Under the pieces are notes generated by a model, which did not search any database, had not been told where the DNA came from, and saw nothing but the letters and a program-made list of their open reading frames with translations. Positions 14,644 through 22,415 of a stretch of DNA of 23,771 nucleotides are shown one piece after another. Source of the DNA: Candidatus Accumulibacter sp. UBA704 (GTDB lineage Bacteria; Pseudomonadota; Gammaproteobacteria; Burkholderiales; Rhodocyclaceae); contig DBMG01000101.1 of NCBI GenBank assembly GCA_002304785.1, positions 1-23,771 of the forward strand, written 5' to 3'. Made by a program: the position numbers and the translations under genes. Within the stretch, counting starts at the first letter, position 1. Each line of letters starts with the position of its first letter.

Positions 14644-16743
14644 TCATTTTACGCGCATCCCGGGCACGGCTCCAGCATCTGGAGCAAGCAGGAAAATGCC
14701 GGGTGTCTGGCCTTCGGGATCGGAAGCGGCGAGGATCATGCCTTCGCTCATGCCGAACTTCATCTTGCGCGGCGCAAGGTTGGCAACCATCACCGTCATG
14801 CGGCCGATCAGCTGCGCCGGATCGTAGGCCGACTTGATTCCGGCGAACACTTGCCGCGGCTTTTCCTCGCCGACGTCGAGCGACAGGCGGATCAGTTTCT
14901 CTGCGCCTTCGACGTGGCCGGCATCGACGATCTTCGCCACCTTCAATTCCACCTTCATGAAGTCGTCGATCGCGATGTGCGGTCCTGCGTCCGCGGCGGC
15001 GGCCGCAACCTCGGCCGCTTTCTCCTGCTTCTCCGCATGTTTTTGCGGCGCGGCCTCGGGAACGGGCGCCAGCGTGATCTTGTTGGCATCGACCAGTGCG
15101 GTGATCAGTTTCGGATCGACGCGCGTCATCAAGTGGCTGTAGGCGTTGATGGCATGGCCGTCGGGCAGCGGGGCGGCGGCGTCCGTCCAGGTCAGCGGGG
15201 CAACGCCGAGGAATCTTTCGACAGCTTCGGCGACTTTCGGCAATACCGGCTTAAGGTACAGCGTGAGCAGGCGGAAGGCTTCGATGGCTTCCGAACACGC
15301 GGCGTGCAGTTCTGCTTCCTTTCCTTCCTGTTTGGCCAGTTCCCACGGCTTGCGTTCGTTGACCACCACGTTGGCCGCGTCGGCGAGCGCCATGACTTCG
15401 CGCAGGGCGCGTCCGAACTCGCGTTCCTCGTAAGCCTGTGCGATGCTCGCCGCGGCGTCGCGCAGGGGGGTGAGCCAAGCGGCATCGGTGCCGGCCAGCC
15501 TGCCGTCGAACTTCTTGCTGATGAAACCTGCGCAGCGGCTGGCGATATTAACGTACTTGCCGACGAGGTCGGAATTGACACGGGCGACGAAATCCTCGAG
15601 GTTGAGGTCGATGTCCTCCATCGTGCTGTTCAGCTTGGCGGCATAGTAATAGCGCAGCCATTCCGGGTTGAGGCCGGTGTTCAGGTAGCTCTCGGCAGTG
15701 ATGAAGGTCCCGCGCGATTTGCTCATCTTGGAGCCGTCGACAGTCAGGAAGCCGTGCGCGAAGATGCCGCTCGGGGTGCGGAATCCGGCATGCTCCAGTT
15801 CGGCCGGCCAGAACAGCGCATGGAAATACAGGATGTCCTTGCCGATGAAGTGGTACAGCTCGGCCTGGCTGTCAGGCTTGAAGTATTCGTCGAAGTCGAT
15901 GCCTTGCTTGCCGCACAGGTTCTTGAAAGAGCCCATGTAGCCGATCGGCGCGTCGAGCCAGACGTAGAAGTACTTGCCCGGCGCGTCGGGGATCTCGAAA
16001 CCGAAGTACGGCGCGTCGCGCGAGATGTCCCAGTCGGTCAGCTTGTTTTCGCCCTCGGCGCCGAGCCATTCCTGCATCTTGTTCGATGCTTCGGACTGCA
16101 GGCGGCCGGGTTCGCGAGTCCAGCGGCGCAGGAAGCTCTGGCAGCTCTCGCCGGAGAGCTTGAAGAAGTAGTGGTCGGAGTTGCGCAGTTCAGGCTTGGC
16201 GCCGGAAATCGCCGAATAGGGGTTTTTCAGGTCGTTCGGAGTGTAGGCCGCGCCGCACGACTCGCAGTTGTCGCCGTACTGATCCTTGGCCCCGCACTTC
16301 GGGCATTCGCCCTTGATGAAACGGTCGGGCAAGAACATCTGTTTGACTGGATCGTAGTATTGCTCGATGGTGCGCTTCTCGATCAGCCCGGCGTCCTTCA
16401 GGCGCGCGTAGATGGTGTTCGAGCATTCCTGCGTTTCCGGCGAATGCGTACTGTAGAAATTGTCGAAGGCGACGTGGAAGCCGGCGAAATCGCGCGAGTG
16501 CTCGCCATGTACGCGCTCGATCAGCGCCTCCGGCGTGATGCCATCCTTCTCGGCGCGCAGCATGATCGGCGTGCCGTGCGTATCGTCGGCGCACACGTAC
16601 CAGCACTCGGCAACCTTGTCCTTGGCTTGCATTTTCTGGAAGCGTACCCAGATATCGGTCTGGATGTATTCGACCAAGTGGCCAAGGTGAATGGCACCGT
16701 TGGCGTAGGGCAGGGCGGAAGTGACGAGGATTTTGCGGGACAT
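14644..16743 (-). CDS. metG: Methionyl-tRNA synthetase
   Basis: A 699-residue class I aminoacyl-tRNA synthetase that charges tRNA-Met and initiator tRNA. The HIGH-type motif is HLGH (19-22) and the KMSKS loop is at 338-342. A zinc knuckle is formed by Cys147, Cys150, Cys160 and Cys163. The C-terminal EMAP-like tRNA-binding and dimerisation domain covers about 592-699 (DFMKVELKVAKIVDA). Length is normal for proteobacteria. ATG 16743 is chosen because MSRKILVTSALPYANG is the family N-terminus and AAGGA lies 11 bases upstream; an in-frame ATG at 16797 would add 18 residues. It is the first gene of the minus-strand string that continues into the hyf-like operon. Confidence 0.97.
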   Translation of the reverse strand: MSRKILVTSALPYANGAIHLGHLVEYIQTDIWVRFQKMQAKDKVAECWYVCADDTHGTPIMLRAEKDGITPEALIERVHGEHSRDFAGFHVAFDNFYSTHSPETQECSNTIYARLKDAGLIEKRTIEQYYDPVKQMFLPDRFIKGECPKCGAKDQYGDNCESCGAAYTPNDLKNPYSAISGAKPELRNSDHYFFKLSGESCQSFLRRWTREPGRLQSEASNKMQEWLGAEGENKLTDWDISRDAPYFGFEIPDAPGKYFYVWLDAPIGYMGSFKNLCGKQGIDFDEYFKPDSQAELYHFIGKDILYFHALFWPAELEHAGFRTPSGIFAHGFLTVDGSKMSKSRGTFITAESYLNTGLNPEWLRYYYAAKLNSTMEDIDLNLEDFVARVNSDLVGKYVNIASRCAGFISKKFDGRLAGTDAAWLTPLRDAAASIAQAYEEREFGRALREVMALADAANVVVNERKPWELAKQEGKEAELHAACSEAIEAFRLLTLYLKPVLPKVAEAVERFLGVAPLTWTDAAAPLPDGHAINAYSHLMTRVDPKLITALVDANKITLAPVPEAAPQKHAEKQEKAAEVAAAAADAGPHIAIDDFMKVELKVAKIVDAGHVEGAEKLIRLSLDVGEEKPRQVFAGIKSAYDPAQLIGRMTVMVANLAPRKMKFGMSEGMILAASDPEGQTPGIFLLAPDAGAVPGMRVK

Positions 16744-16795
16744 GAGCTGCGATCCTTGATTTTGTTGGGTTTCAGCGAAACGCGGAAAAACCGAC

Positions 16796-16801
16796 ATTCT
16801 A
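16796..16801 (-). promoter_or_regulatory. Possible -10 box for metG
   Basis: TAGAAT on the minus strand, 52 bases before the metG ATG, matches five of six positions of the -10 consensus. No good -35 is seen at 16-18 bases. It lies in the 130-base divergent gap shared with apbC. Confidence 0.35.
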
Positions 16802-16873
16802 GCAAAGTGCAGTCGATCACGTTTTCAGTTAAACTGGACAAAAATAGTCAGGTATATCAACCAGGAGTGAAGC

Positions 16874-17965
16874 ATGGCAGTCACGGTAGAAGCCGTCCAG
16901 GCGGCGCTGAAGAATTACATAGATCCGAACACGCAGAAGGATTACATCTCGACCCGTTCGGTCAAGAACATCAAGGTTGAGGGCGGCAAGGTGTCCTTCG
17001 ACGTCGAACTGGGCTACCCGGGCAAGACCCAGGCGGAGAGCATCCGGGCCGCAGTGGTGGACGCGGTAAAAGCCGTCCCGGGAGTGGAAGGCGTCGACGC
17101 CAACGTCTCCGTCAAGATAGTGGCGCATGCAGTGCAGCGCAACCTGAAGCCGCTTCCCGGGGTAAAGAACATCATCGCCGTGGCGTCTGGCAAGGGCGGT
17201 GTCGGCAAGAGCACCACGGCGGTTAACCTGGCCTTGGCCCTGTCGGCCGAAGGCGCCAAGGTGGGCTTGCTGGACGCGGATATCTACGGGCCTTCAGTGC
17301 CGCAGATGCTGGGACTGACCGGCCAGCAGCCGGAGTCGGAAGACGGCAAGCGCATGGAGCCGTTGCAGGCTTTCGGTCTGCAGGCCATGTCCATCGGCTT
17401 CATGGTCGATATCGATTCGCCGATGGTCTGGCGCGGCCCGATGGTCACGCAGGCGCTGGAGCAACTGCTCAACCAGACCAACTGGAGCGATCTCGACTAT
17501 TTGATTGTCGACATGCCGCCGGGTACCGGCGACACGCAGTTGACACTGGCGCAAAAGGTTCCGGTGACCGGCGCGGTGATCGTCACCACGCCGCAGGACA
17601 TTGCCCTGATTGATGCACGAAAAGGGCTGCGGATGTTCGAGAAGGTGGGTATCCCGATCCTCGGCCTCGTCGAGAACATGAGCATCCATATCTGCTCGAA
17701 GTGTGGCCACGAGGAGCATATTTTCGGCCACGGCGGCGCCGAGCGCATGTCTGGTGATTACGGTGCCGAATTACTGGGCTCGTTGCCGCTTGAACTCGAG
17801 ATTCGCGAACTGACCGACGCCGGCAAGCCGACCGTGGTCGGCGCGCCCAACTCGCGGGCGGCGGAAATCTATCGTGCCATTGCCCGTCGCATCGGTGTCA
17901 AGATCGCCGAGCGGGCCAAGGACATGAGCAGCAAATTCCCCAATATCGTGGTGCAGAATACTTGA
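16874..17965 (+). CDS. apbC: Mrp/ApbC iron-sulphur cluster carrier ATPase
   Basis: A 363-residue P-loop NTPase of the Mrp/NBP35 family that binds and delivers [4Fe-4S] clusters to apo-proteins. An N-terminal MIP18/DUF59 domain covers about 1-85. The deviant Walker A motif GKGGVGKST is at 106-114, the DxD-type motif LLDADIYGPS at 132-141, and the VDMPPGTGD motif at 212-220. The cluster-binding CxxC is Cys274 and Cys277 (CSKCGHEEHIFG). The start is supported by AGGAGTG a few bases before ATG 16874. It is divergent from metG, as is common in proteobacteria. Confidence 0.95.
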   Translation: MAVTVEAVQAALKNYIDPNTQKDYISTRSVKNIKVEGGKVSFDVELGYPGKTQAESIRAAVVDAVKAVPGVEGVDANVSVKIVAHAVQRNLKPLPGVKNIIAVASGKGGVGKSTTAVNLALALSAEGAKVGLLDADIYGPSVPQMLGLTGQQPESEDGKRMEPLQAFGLQAMSIGFMVDIDSPMVWRGPMVTQALEQLLNQTNWSDLDYLIVDMPPGTGDTQLTLAQKVPVTGAVIVTTPQDIALIDARKGLRMFEKVGIPILGLVENMSIHICSKCGHEEHIFGHGGAERMSGDYGAELLGSLPLELEIRELTDAGKPTVVGAPNSRAAEIYRAIARRIGVKIAERAKDMSSKFPNIVVQNT

Positions 17966-18026
17966 GCGTAGCTGTCTGATTTTGAATGGGAAAAGCGTGG
18001 GGGCAAGTGAATCCCCCAGGAGCCCG

Positions 18027-18066
18027 CGGAAACCGTAAAATACCGGCCTTTGTTTAACGGTTTCCG
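18027..18066. promoter_or_regulatory. Inverted repeat in the dcd leader
   Basis: A perfect 10-bp inverted repeat (CGGAAACCGT at 18027-18036, its complement at 18057-18066) with a 20-base loop ends 11 bases before the dcd ATG. A possible -10 box TAAAAT (18036-18041) overlaps the edge of the left arm, but I see no -35. It could be an operator or a leader hairpin that affects dcd translation. Confidence 0.4.
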
Positions 18067-18077
18067 GGGTCTTCCAG

Positions 18078-18647
18078 ATGTCCATCAAGTCCGACAAGTG
18101 GATTCGCCGCATGGCGGAGCAACACGGCATGATCGAGCCGTTCGAGCCCGGCCTGGTGCGCGAGGCCAACGGTCACAAGATCGTCTCCTACGGTACGTCG
18201 AGCTATGGATACGATATCCGTTGCGCCGACGAATTCCGGGTGTTCACCAACATCAACTCGACGATCGTAGACCCGAAGGCTTTCGATCCGCAATCCTTCG
18301 TCGAGGTGTCGGGCAAGGGCTATTGCGTCATCCCGCCGAACTCCTTCGCGCTGGCCCGTACCGTCGAGTATTTTCGAATCCCGCGCAGTGTGCTTACCGT
18401 CTGCCTGGGCAAGAGCACGTATGCCCGCTGCGGCATCATCGTCAACGTCACGCCGTTCGAACCGGAATGGGAAGGCTACGTGACGCTCGAGTTTTCCAAT
18501 ACCACCCCGTTGCCTGCGAAGATCTATGCTGGAGAAGGATGTGCCCAGGTGCTGTTCTTCGAGTCCGACGAGATCTGCGAGACATCCTACAAGGATCGCG
18601 GCGGCAAGTATCAGGGGCAGGTCGGCGTCACGTTACCGAAGATATAG
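18078..18647 (+). CDS. dcd: dCTP deaminase
   Basis: A 189-residue homotrimeric enzyme that deaminates dCTP to dUTP, feeding dUMP synthesis for thymidylate. Family motifs are GTSSYGYDIR (39-48), GKSTYARCG (111-119, with Ser113 and Arg117 at the active site) and the catalytic Glu138 in VTLEFSNT. The length matches the monofunctional proteobacterial enzyme (about 188-193 residues). It follows apbC after 112 bases, so it may have its own promoter. thyA, which uses dUMP, lies nearby on the other strand but in a separate transcript. Confidence 0.96.
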   Translation: MSIKSDKWIRRMAEQHGMIEPFEPGLVREANGHKIVSYGTSSYGYDIRCADEFRVFTNINSTIVDPKAFDPQSFVEVSGKGYCVIPPNSFALARTVEYFRIPRSVLTVCLGKSTYARCGIIVNVTPFEPEWEGYVTLEFSNTTPLPAKIYAGEGCAQVLFFESDEICETSYKDRGGKYQGQVGVTLPKI

Positions 18648-18653
18648 CAAGGG

Positions 18654-18721
18654 GTGAGGAGTGCAGAGTGAGGGGCAAGACCTCTCAAAGCACTCCTGAC
18701 TCCCAACTACTAACTCCTCAC
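18654..18721. repeat. Heptad-built imperfect hairpin between dcd and the decarboxylase gene
   Basis: The two ends are a perfect 9-bp inverted repeat: GTGAGGAGT (18654-18662) and ACTCCTCAC (18713-18721). Both arms are made of degenerate seven-base units: GTGAGGA, GTGCAGA, GTGAGGG on the left, and ACTCCTG, ACTCCCA, ACTACTA, ACTCCTC on the right. It fills most of the 86-base gap and ends 12 bases before the decarboxylase ATG. It looks like a dispersed intergenic repeat, similar in style to the heptamer repeats known in some bacteria, but only one copy is in the window. Confidence 0.6.
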
Positions 18722-18733
18722 GGAACCATATTC

Positions 18734-20968
18734 ATGCGCTTCATTTTCCCGGTCATCATCATCGACGAGGACTTTCGTTCGGAGAACGCCAGCGGTCTCG
18801 GCATTCGCGCCCTGGCTGCCGCCATCGAGAAAGAGGGGCTGGACGTCATCGGGGTTACCAGCTACGGCGACCTGACCTCGTTCGCTCAACAACAATCGCG
18901 GGCGAGCGCGTTCATTTTGTCGATCGACGACGAGGAACTGGCGCTGGAACCCGAGGAGACGCTGGCCGAGTTGCGCGCCTTCGTCGCCGAGATCAGACAC
19001 CGCAACCGTGAAATCCCTATCTTCCTGCACGGCGAGACGCGCACCTCGCGCCACATCCCCAACGACGTGCTACGCGAGCTGCACGGCTTCATCCACATGT
19101 ACGAGGACACGCCGGAGTTCATCGCGCGCAGCATCAAGCGCGAGGCGAAAGCCTACCTCGATTCGCTGCCGCCGCCGTTCTTCCGCGCGTTGACCCACTA
19201 TGCCGCGGACGGATCCTATTCCTGGCATTGCCCTGGCCATTCGGGTGGCGTGGCGTTCCTGAAGTCACCGGTCGGCCAGATGTTCCACCAGTTCTTCGGC
19301 GAGAACATGCTGCGTGCCGATGTCTGCAATGCGGTCGAGGAGCTTGGTCAGCTGCTCGACCATACCGGCCCGGTGGCGGCCTCCGAGCGCAACGCGGCGC
19401 GCATCTTCAATTGCGATCACCTGTATTTCGTGACCAACGGCACGTCGACCTCGAACAAGATCGTCTGGCATTCGACCGTGGCGCCGGGCGACATCGTCGT
19501 GGTCGACCGCAACTGCCACAAATCGGTGCTCCACTCGATCATCATGACCGGGGCCATTCCCGTTTTTCTGATGCCGACCCGCAACAACTTCGGCATCATC
19601 GGCCCGATCCCGAAGAGCGAATTCTCCTGGGAGAGCATCCAGAAAAAGATCGCTGCCAACCCGTTTGCCGCCGACAAGAGCGCCAAGCCGCGCGTGCTGA
19701 CCATTACGCAGTCCACCTACGACGGCGTGCTCTACAACGTCGAGGAAATCAAGGAAATGCTTGATGGCAAGATCGACACGCTGCATTTCGACGAAGCCTG
19801 GCTGCCGCATGCCGCATTCCATGATTTCTACGGCGATTATCACGCCATCGGGGCTGACCGTCCGCGCTGCAAGGAGTCGATGGTCTTCTCCACGCAATCG
19901 ACGCACAAGTTGCTGGCTGGCCTGTCACAGGCGTCGCAGATCCTGGTGCAGAACTCGGAAGCGCGCGAGCTGGACCGCAGCATCTTCAACGAAGCCTACC
20001 TGATGCATACCTCGACGTCGCCGCAGTACTCAATCATCGCCTCGTGCGACGTAGCGGCGGCGATGATGGAAGAGCCTTCGGGTACGGCACTTGTGGAAGA
20101 ATCGATTGCCGAGGCGCTCGACTTCCGCCGTGCCATGCGCAAGGTCGACGAGGAATGGGGCGCCGACTGGTGGTTCAAGGTGTGGGGTCCGGATGATCTG
20201 TCGGAAGAGGGGATCGAGGAACGCGAAGCGTGGATGTTGAAGCCAGGCGAGCGCTGGCACGGCTTCCAGCAGTTGTCCGAAGGCTTCAACATGCTCGACC
20301 CGATCAAGGCCACGGTGATTACCCCGGGCCTCGACGTCGACGGCGAGTTCGCCGAACGTGGCATCCCCGCAGCCATCGTCACCAAGTACCTGGCCGAGCA
20401 TGGGGTCATCGTCGAGAAATGCGGCCTGTATTCGTTCTTCATCATGTTTACCATCGGCATTACCAAGGGACGCTGGAATACGATGGTCACGGAACTGCAG
20501 CAATTCAAGGACGATTTCGACAAGAACCAGCCATTGTGGAAGGTGCTGCCCGACTTCGTGGCCAAGCATCCGTGCTATGAACGGATCGGGCTGAAGGACC
20601 TGTGCCACCTGATCCACGGCGTCTATGCCGTCAATGATGTGGCGCGCTTGACCACCGAGATGTACCTCTCGGACATGGTTCCGGCGATGAAACCGACCGA
20701 CGCCTTTGCCAAGATGGCGCACCGCGAAGTCGACCGGGTGCCGATCGACGATCTGGAAGGCCGCATCACCAGCATTCTCTTGACGCCCTATCCACCGGGC
20801 ATTCCGCTGCTGATCCCGGGAGAACGCTTCAATGCGACGATCGTCCGCTACCTCAAGTTCGCCCGCCAGTTCAACGAGCAGTTCCCCGGCTTCGAGACGG
20901 ACATCCACGGCCTCGTCAAGGAAATCGTGAACGGCAAGGCCAACTACTACGTCGACTGCGTGCGCTGA
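18734..20968 (+). CDS. PLP-dependent arginine/lysine/ornithine decarboxylase (class III, large form)
   Basis: A 744-residue fold-type I decarboxylase of the AdiA/CadA/SpeC family, which converts a basic amino acid to its amine plus CO2. An N-terminal wing domain (1 to about 140, receiver-like) is followed by the PLP core. Asp353 in LHFDEAWLPHA should contact the PLP ring nitrogen, and Lys392 in STQSTHKLLAGL is the Schiff-base lysine. The C-terminal domain includes TPYPPGIPLLIPGE. Sequence alone does not tell me whether the substrate is Arg, Lys or Orn. The start at 18734 lacks a clear ribosome site (CGGAACC at best), and the heptad hairpin ends just before it. The open frame runs further upstream through dcd, but MRFIFPVIIIDEDF is the natural N-terminus. 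Its 3' end overlaps folA by 22 bases. Confidence 0.93.
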   Translation: MRFIFPVIIIDEDFRSENASGLGIRALAAAIEKEGLDVIGVTSYGDLTSFAQQQSRASAFILSIDDEELALEPEETLAELRAFVAEIRHRNREIPIFLHGETRTSRHIPNDVLRELHGFIHMYEDTPEFIARSIKREAKAYLDSLPPPFFRALTHYAADGSYSWHCPGHSGGVAFLKSPVGQMFHQFFGENMLRADVCNAVEELGQLLDHTGPVAASERNAARIFNCDHLYFVTNGTSTSNKIVWHSTVAPGDIVVVDRNCHKSVLHSIIMTGAIPVFLMPTRNNFGIIGPIPKSEFSWESIQKKIAANPFAADKSAKPRVLTITQSTYDGVLYNVEEIKEMLDGKIDTLHFDEAWLPHAAFHDFYGDYHAIGADRPRCKESMVFSTQSTHKLLAGLSQASQILVQNSEARELDRSIFNEAYLMHTSTSPQYSIIASCDVAAAMMEEPSGTALVEESIAEALDFRRAMRKVDEEWGADWWFKVWGPDDLSEEGIEEREAWMLKPGERWHGFQQLSEGFNMLDPIKATVITPGLDVDGEFAERGIPAAIVTKYLAEHGVIVEKCGLYSFFIMFTIGITKGRWNTMVTELQQFKDDFDKNQPLWKVLPDFVAKHPCYERIGLKDLCHLIHGVYAVNDVARLTTEMYLSDMVPAMKPTDAFAKMAHREVDRVPIDDLEGRITSILLTPYPPGIPLLIPGERFNATIVRYLKFARQFNEQFPGFETDIHGLVKEIVNGKANYYVDCVR

Positions 20969-21441
20969 TAGAGCGCGAACGTGTAAACCAGCCCGGCTTC
21001 TTCCACGGGCTGGCTGCGCGATGTTTCCTGCCAGTCCTCCGGAAGAATTTCCGGGAACCATGTGTCGCCGCTGTAATCGGCGGCGATCTCGGTGAGGTAT
21101 AGCCGGTCGGCGAATGGCATCGCCTGCCGGTAGAGTTCAGCACCACCGATGATGAAGGCCTCTTCGGCGTTTCCAGCGATTTCGATGGCGTCTTCGAGCG
21201 ACCCGGCAAGCGTGGCACCGGGTGCCGCGTACCGCTGGTCGCGGCTGACCACTATGTTCAGGCGTCCGGGCAGCGGGCGGAACTTTTCGGGTAGCGATTC
21301 CCAGGTCTTGCGTCCCATGATTACCGGCTTGCCGCGAGTCGTTTCGCGAAAGTGGCGCATGTCGCCTGGCAGGTGCCAGAGCAACTGGTTATCCTTGCCG
21401 ATGACCCCGTTGCGGGCGACGGCGGCGATCAGTGAAAGCAT
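20947..21441 (-). CDS. folA: Dihydrofolate reductase
   Basis: A 164-residue NADPH-dependent enzyme that regenerates tetrahydrofolate. The catalytic Asp27 and Trp22 (LLWHLPGDM) match E. coli numbering. The NADPH-binding motifs IMGRKTWESLP (41-51) and FIIGGAELY (96-104) are present. The length is normal. ATG 21441 lies seven bases after the thyA stop, so the pair is one operon and the two enzymes work together: thymidylate synthase oxidises methylene-tetrahydrofolate to dihydrofolate and FolA reduces it back. The stop lies inside the end of the convergent decarboxylase gene. Confidence 0.96.
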   Translation of the reverse strand: MLSLIAAVARNGVIGKDNQLLWHLPGDMRHFRETTRGKPVIMGRKTWESLPEKFRPLPGRLNIVVSRDQRYAAPGATLAGSLEDAIEIAGNAEEAFIIGGAELYRQAMPFADRLYLTEIAADYSGDTWFPEILPEDWQETSRSQPVEEAGLVYTFALYQRTQST

Positions 21442-21448
21442 GGGGTTG

Positions 21449-22243
21449 CTAGACCGCCACTGGCGCCGCGATGTGTGGGTGCGGATCGTAGCCTTCGAGT
21501 GAGAAATCCTCGAAGCGGAAGGCGAAGATGTCCGTAACCTCCGGGTTGATGCGCATCGTCGGTAGCGGGCGCGGTTCGCGCGTGAGCTGCAGTTGCACCT
21601 GCTCGAAGTGGTTGCTGTAAAGGTGCGCATCGCCGAAGGTGTGCACGAAGTCGCCAGGACGGTAGCCGCACACCTGCGCCACCATCATTGTCAGCAGGGC
21701 ATAGGAGGCGATGTTGAACGGCACGCCGAGGAAGATGTCGGCGCTGCGCTGGTAGAGCTGGCACGAAAGGCGGCCGTCGGCGACGTAGAACTGGAACAGC
21801 GCGTGACACGGCGGCAGCGCCATGCGGTCAACGTCGGAAGGATTCCATGCCGAGACGATATGCCGTCGCGAATCCGGGTTCTTCCTTAGGCCGTCGACAA
21901 GTTGCGTAATCTGGTCGATTTCGCGCCCGTCCGGCGTTTTCCAGTGCCGCCACTGGTGGCCGTAGACCGGGCCGAGGTTGCCGTCGGCGTCGGCCCATTC
22001 GTCCCAGATTCGCACGCCGTTTTCCTTGAGGTAGGAAATGTTGGTGTCGCCCTGCAGGAACCATAGCAACTCATGGATGATTGAGCGCAGGTGCAGTTTC
22101 TTCGTCGTCAGCAACGGGAAACCGGCGGCGAGATCAAAACGCGACTGCCAGCCGAACACCGAGCGGGTGCCGGTGCCGGTCCGGTCGGATTTTTGGGTGC
22201 CGTGCTCGAAGACATGGCGCATCAGGTCGAGATAAGGTTTCAT
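21449..22243 (-). CDS. thyA: Thymidylate synthase
   Basis: A 264-residue enzyme that methylates dUMP to dTMP using methylene-tetrahydrofolate. The length and numbering match E. coli ThyA: Arg21 (SDRTGTGT), catalytic Cys146 (ALPPCHALFQ), Arg166, Ser167 and Asp169 (QRSADIFLG), and Asn177 (VPFNIAS). It is the first gene of the thyA-folA pair. A possible -10 box TACAAT lies on the minus strand at 22273-22278, with no good -35. The ribosome site before ATG 22243 is weak. Confidence 0.97.
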   Translation of the reverse strand: MKPYLDLMRHVFEHGTQKSDRTGTGTRSVFGWQSRFDLAAGFPLLTTKKLHLRSIIHELLWFLQGDTNISYLKENGVRIWDEWADADGNLGPVYGHQWRHWKTPDGREIDQITQLVDGLRKNPDSRRHIVSAWNPSDVDRMALPPCHALFQFYVADGRLSCQLYQRSADIFLGVPFNIASYALLTMMVAQVCGYRPGDFVHTFGDAHLYSNHFEQVQLQLTREPRPLPTMRINPEVTDIFAFRFEDFSLEGYDPHPHIAAPVAV

Positions 22244-22314
22244 GGGCGTAAGTACAAATGGCCGGAAACCGCATTGTAATGGATTGCCTCTCGCTCTTTT
22301 GACGATCTCTCCCG

Positions 22315-22350
22315 TTTGCAGCTTCCGGCAATCGTCTTATACTGCCGGAA
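22315..22350 (+). promoter_or_regulatory. Promoter with enclosed inverted repeat for the PilZ-like gene
   Basis: A -35 candidate TTTGCA (22315-22320, or TTGCAG one base on) and a -10 box TATACT (22338-22343) are 17 or 16 bases apart. A perfect 8-bp inverted repeat (TTCCGGCA at 22323-22330 and its complement at 22343-22350) spans the spacer and the -10 box, so a bound dimer here would block the polymerase. Confidence 0.5.
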
Positions 22351-22415
22351 TACCCATTCATCTTTTTGTTGTTCCTGACGGCCGCCGGCTCATTTGTTCG
22401 GCAGAACGGGGTTCC

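Noticed and set aside
16830..16835. TAAACT as a -10 box for apbC
   Set aside because: Only a poor -35 match (GTGCAG) stands 17 bases upstream, so the call is too weak to list.
13654..16980. A very long open frame (over 1100 codons) on the plus strand opposite hyfB, the small membrane gene and metG
   Set aside because: Its protein is low-complexity, rich in Arg, Gly, Gln, Asp and Glu, and matches no family. It is the mirror of high-GC codon use in the well-supported minus-strand genes.
17998..18018. TGGGGG/CCCCCA hairpin after apbC as a terminator
   Set aside because: The stem is six bases with a nine-base loop and no T-tract follows; it may be chance in GC-rich DNA.
18050..18733. Upstream extension of the decarboxylase frame through dcd
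   Set aside because: This frame lies over the well-supported dcd gene in another phase and encodes an Arg-rich sequence with no family match.
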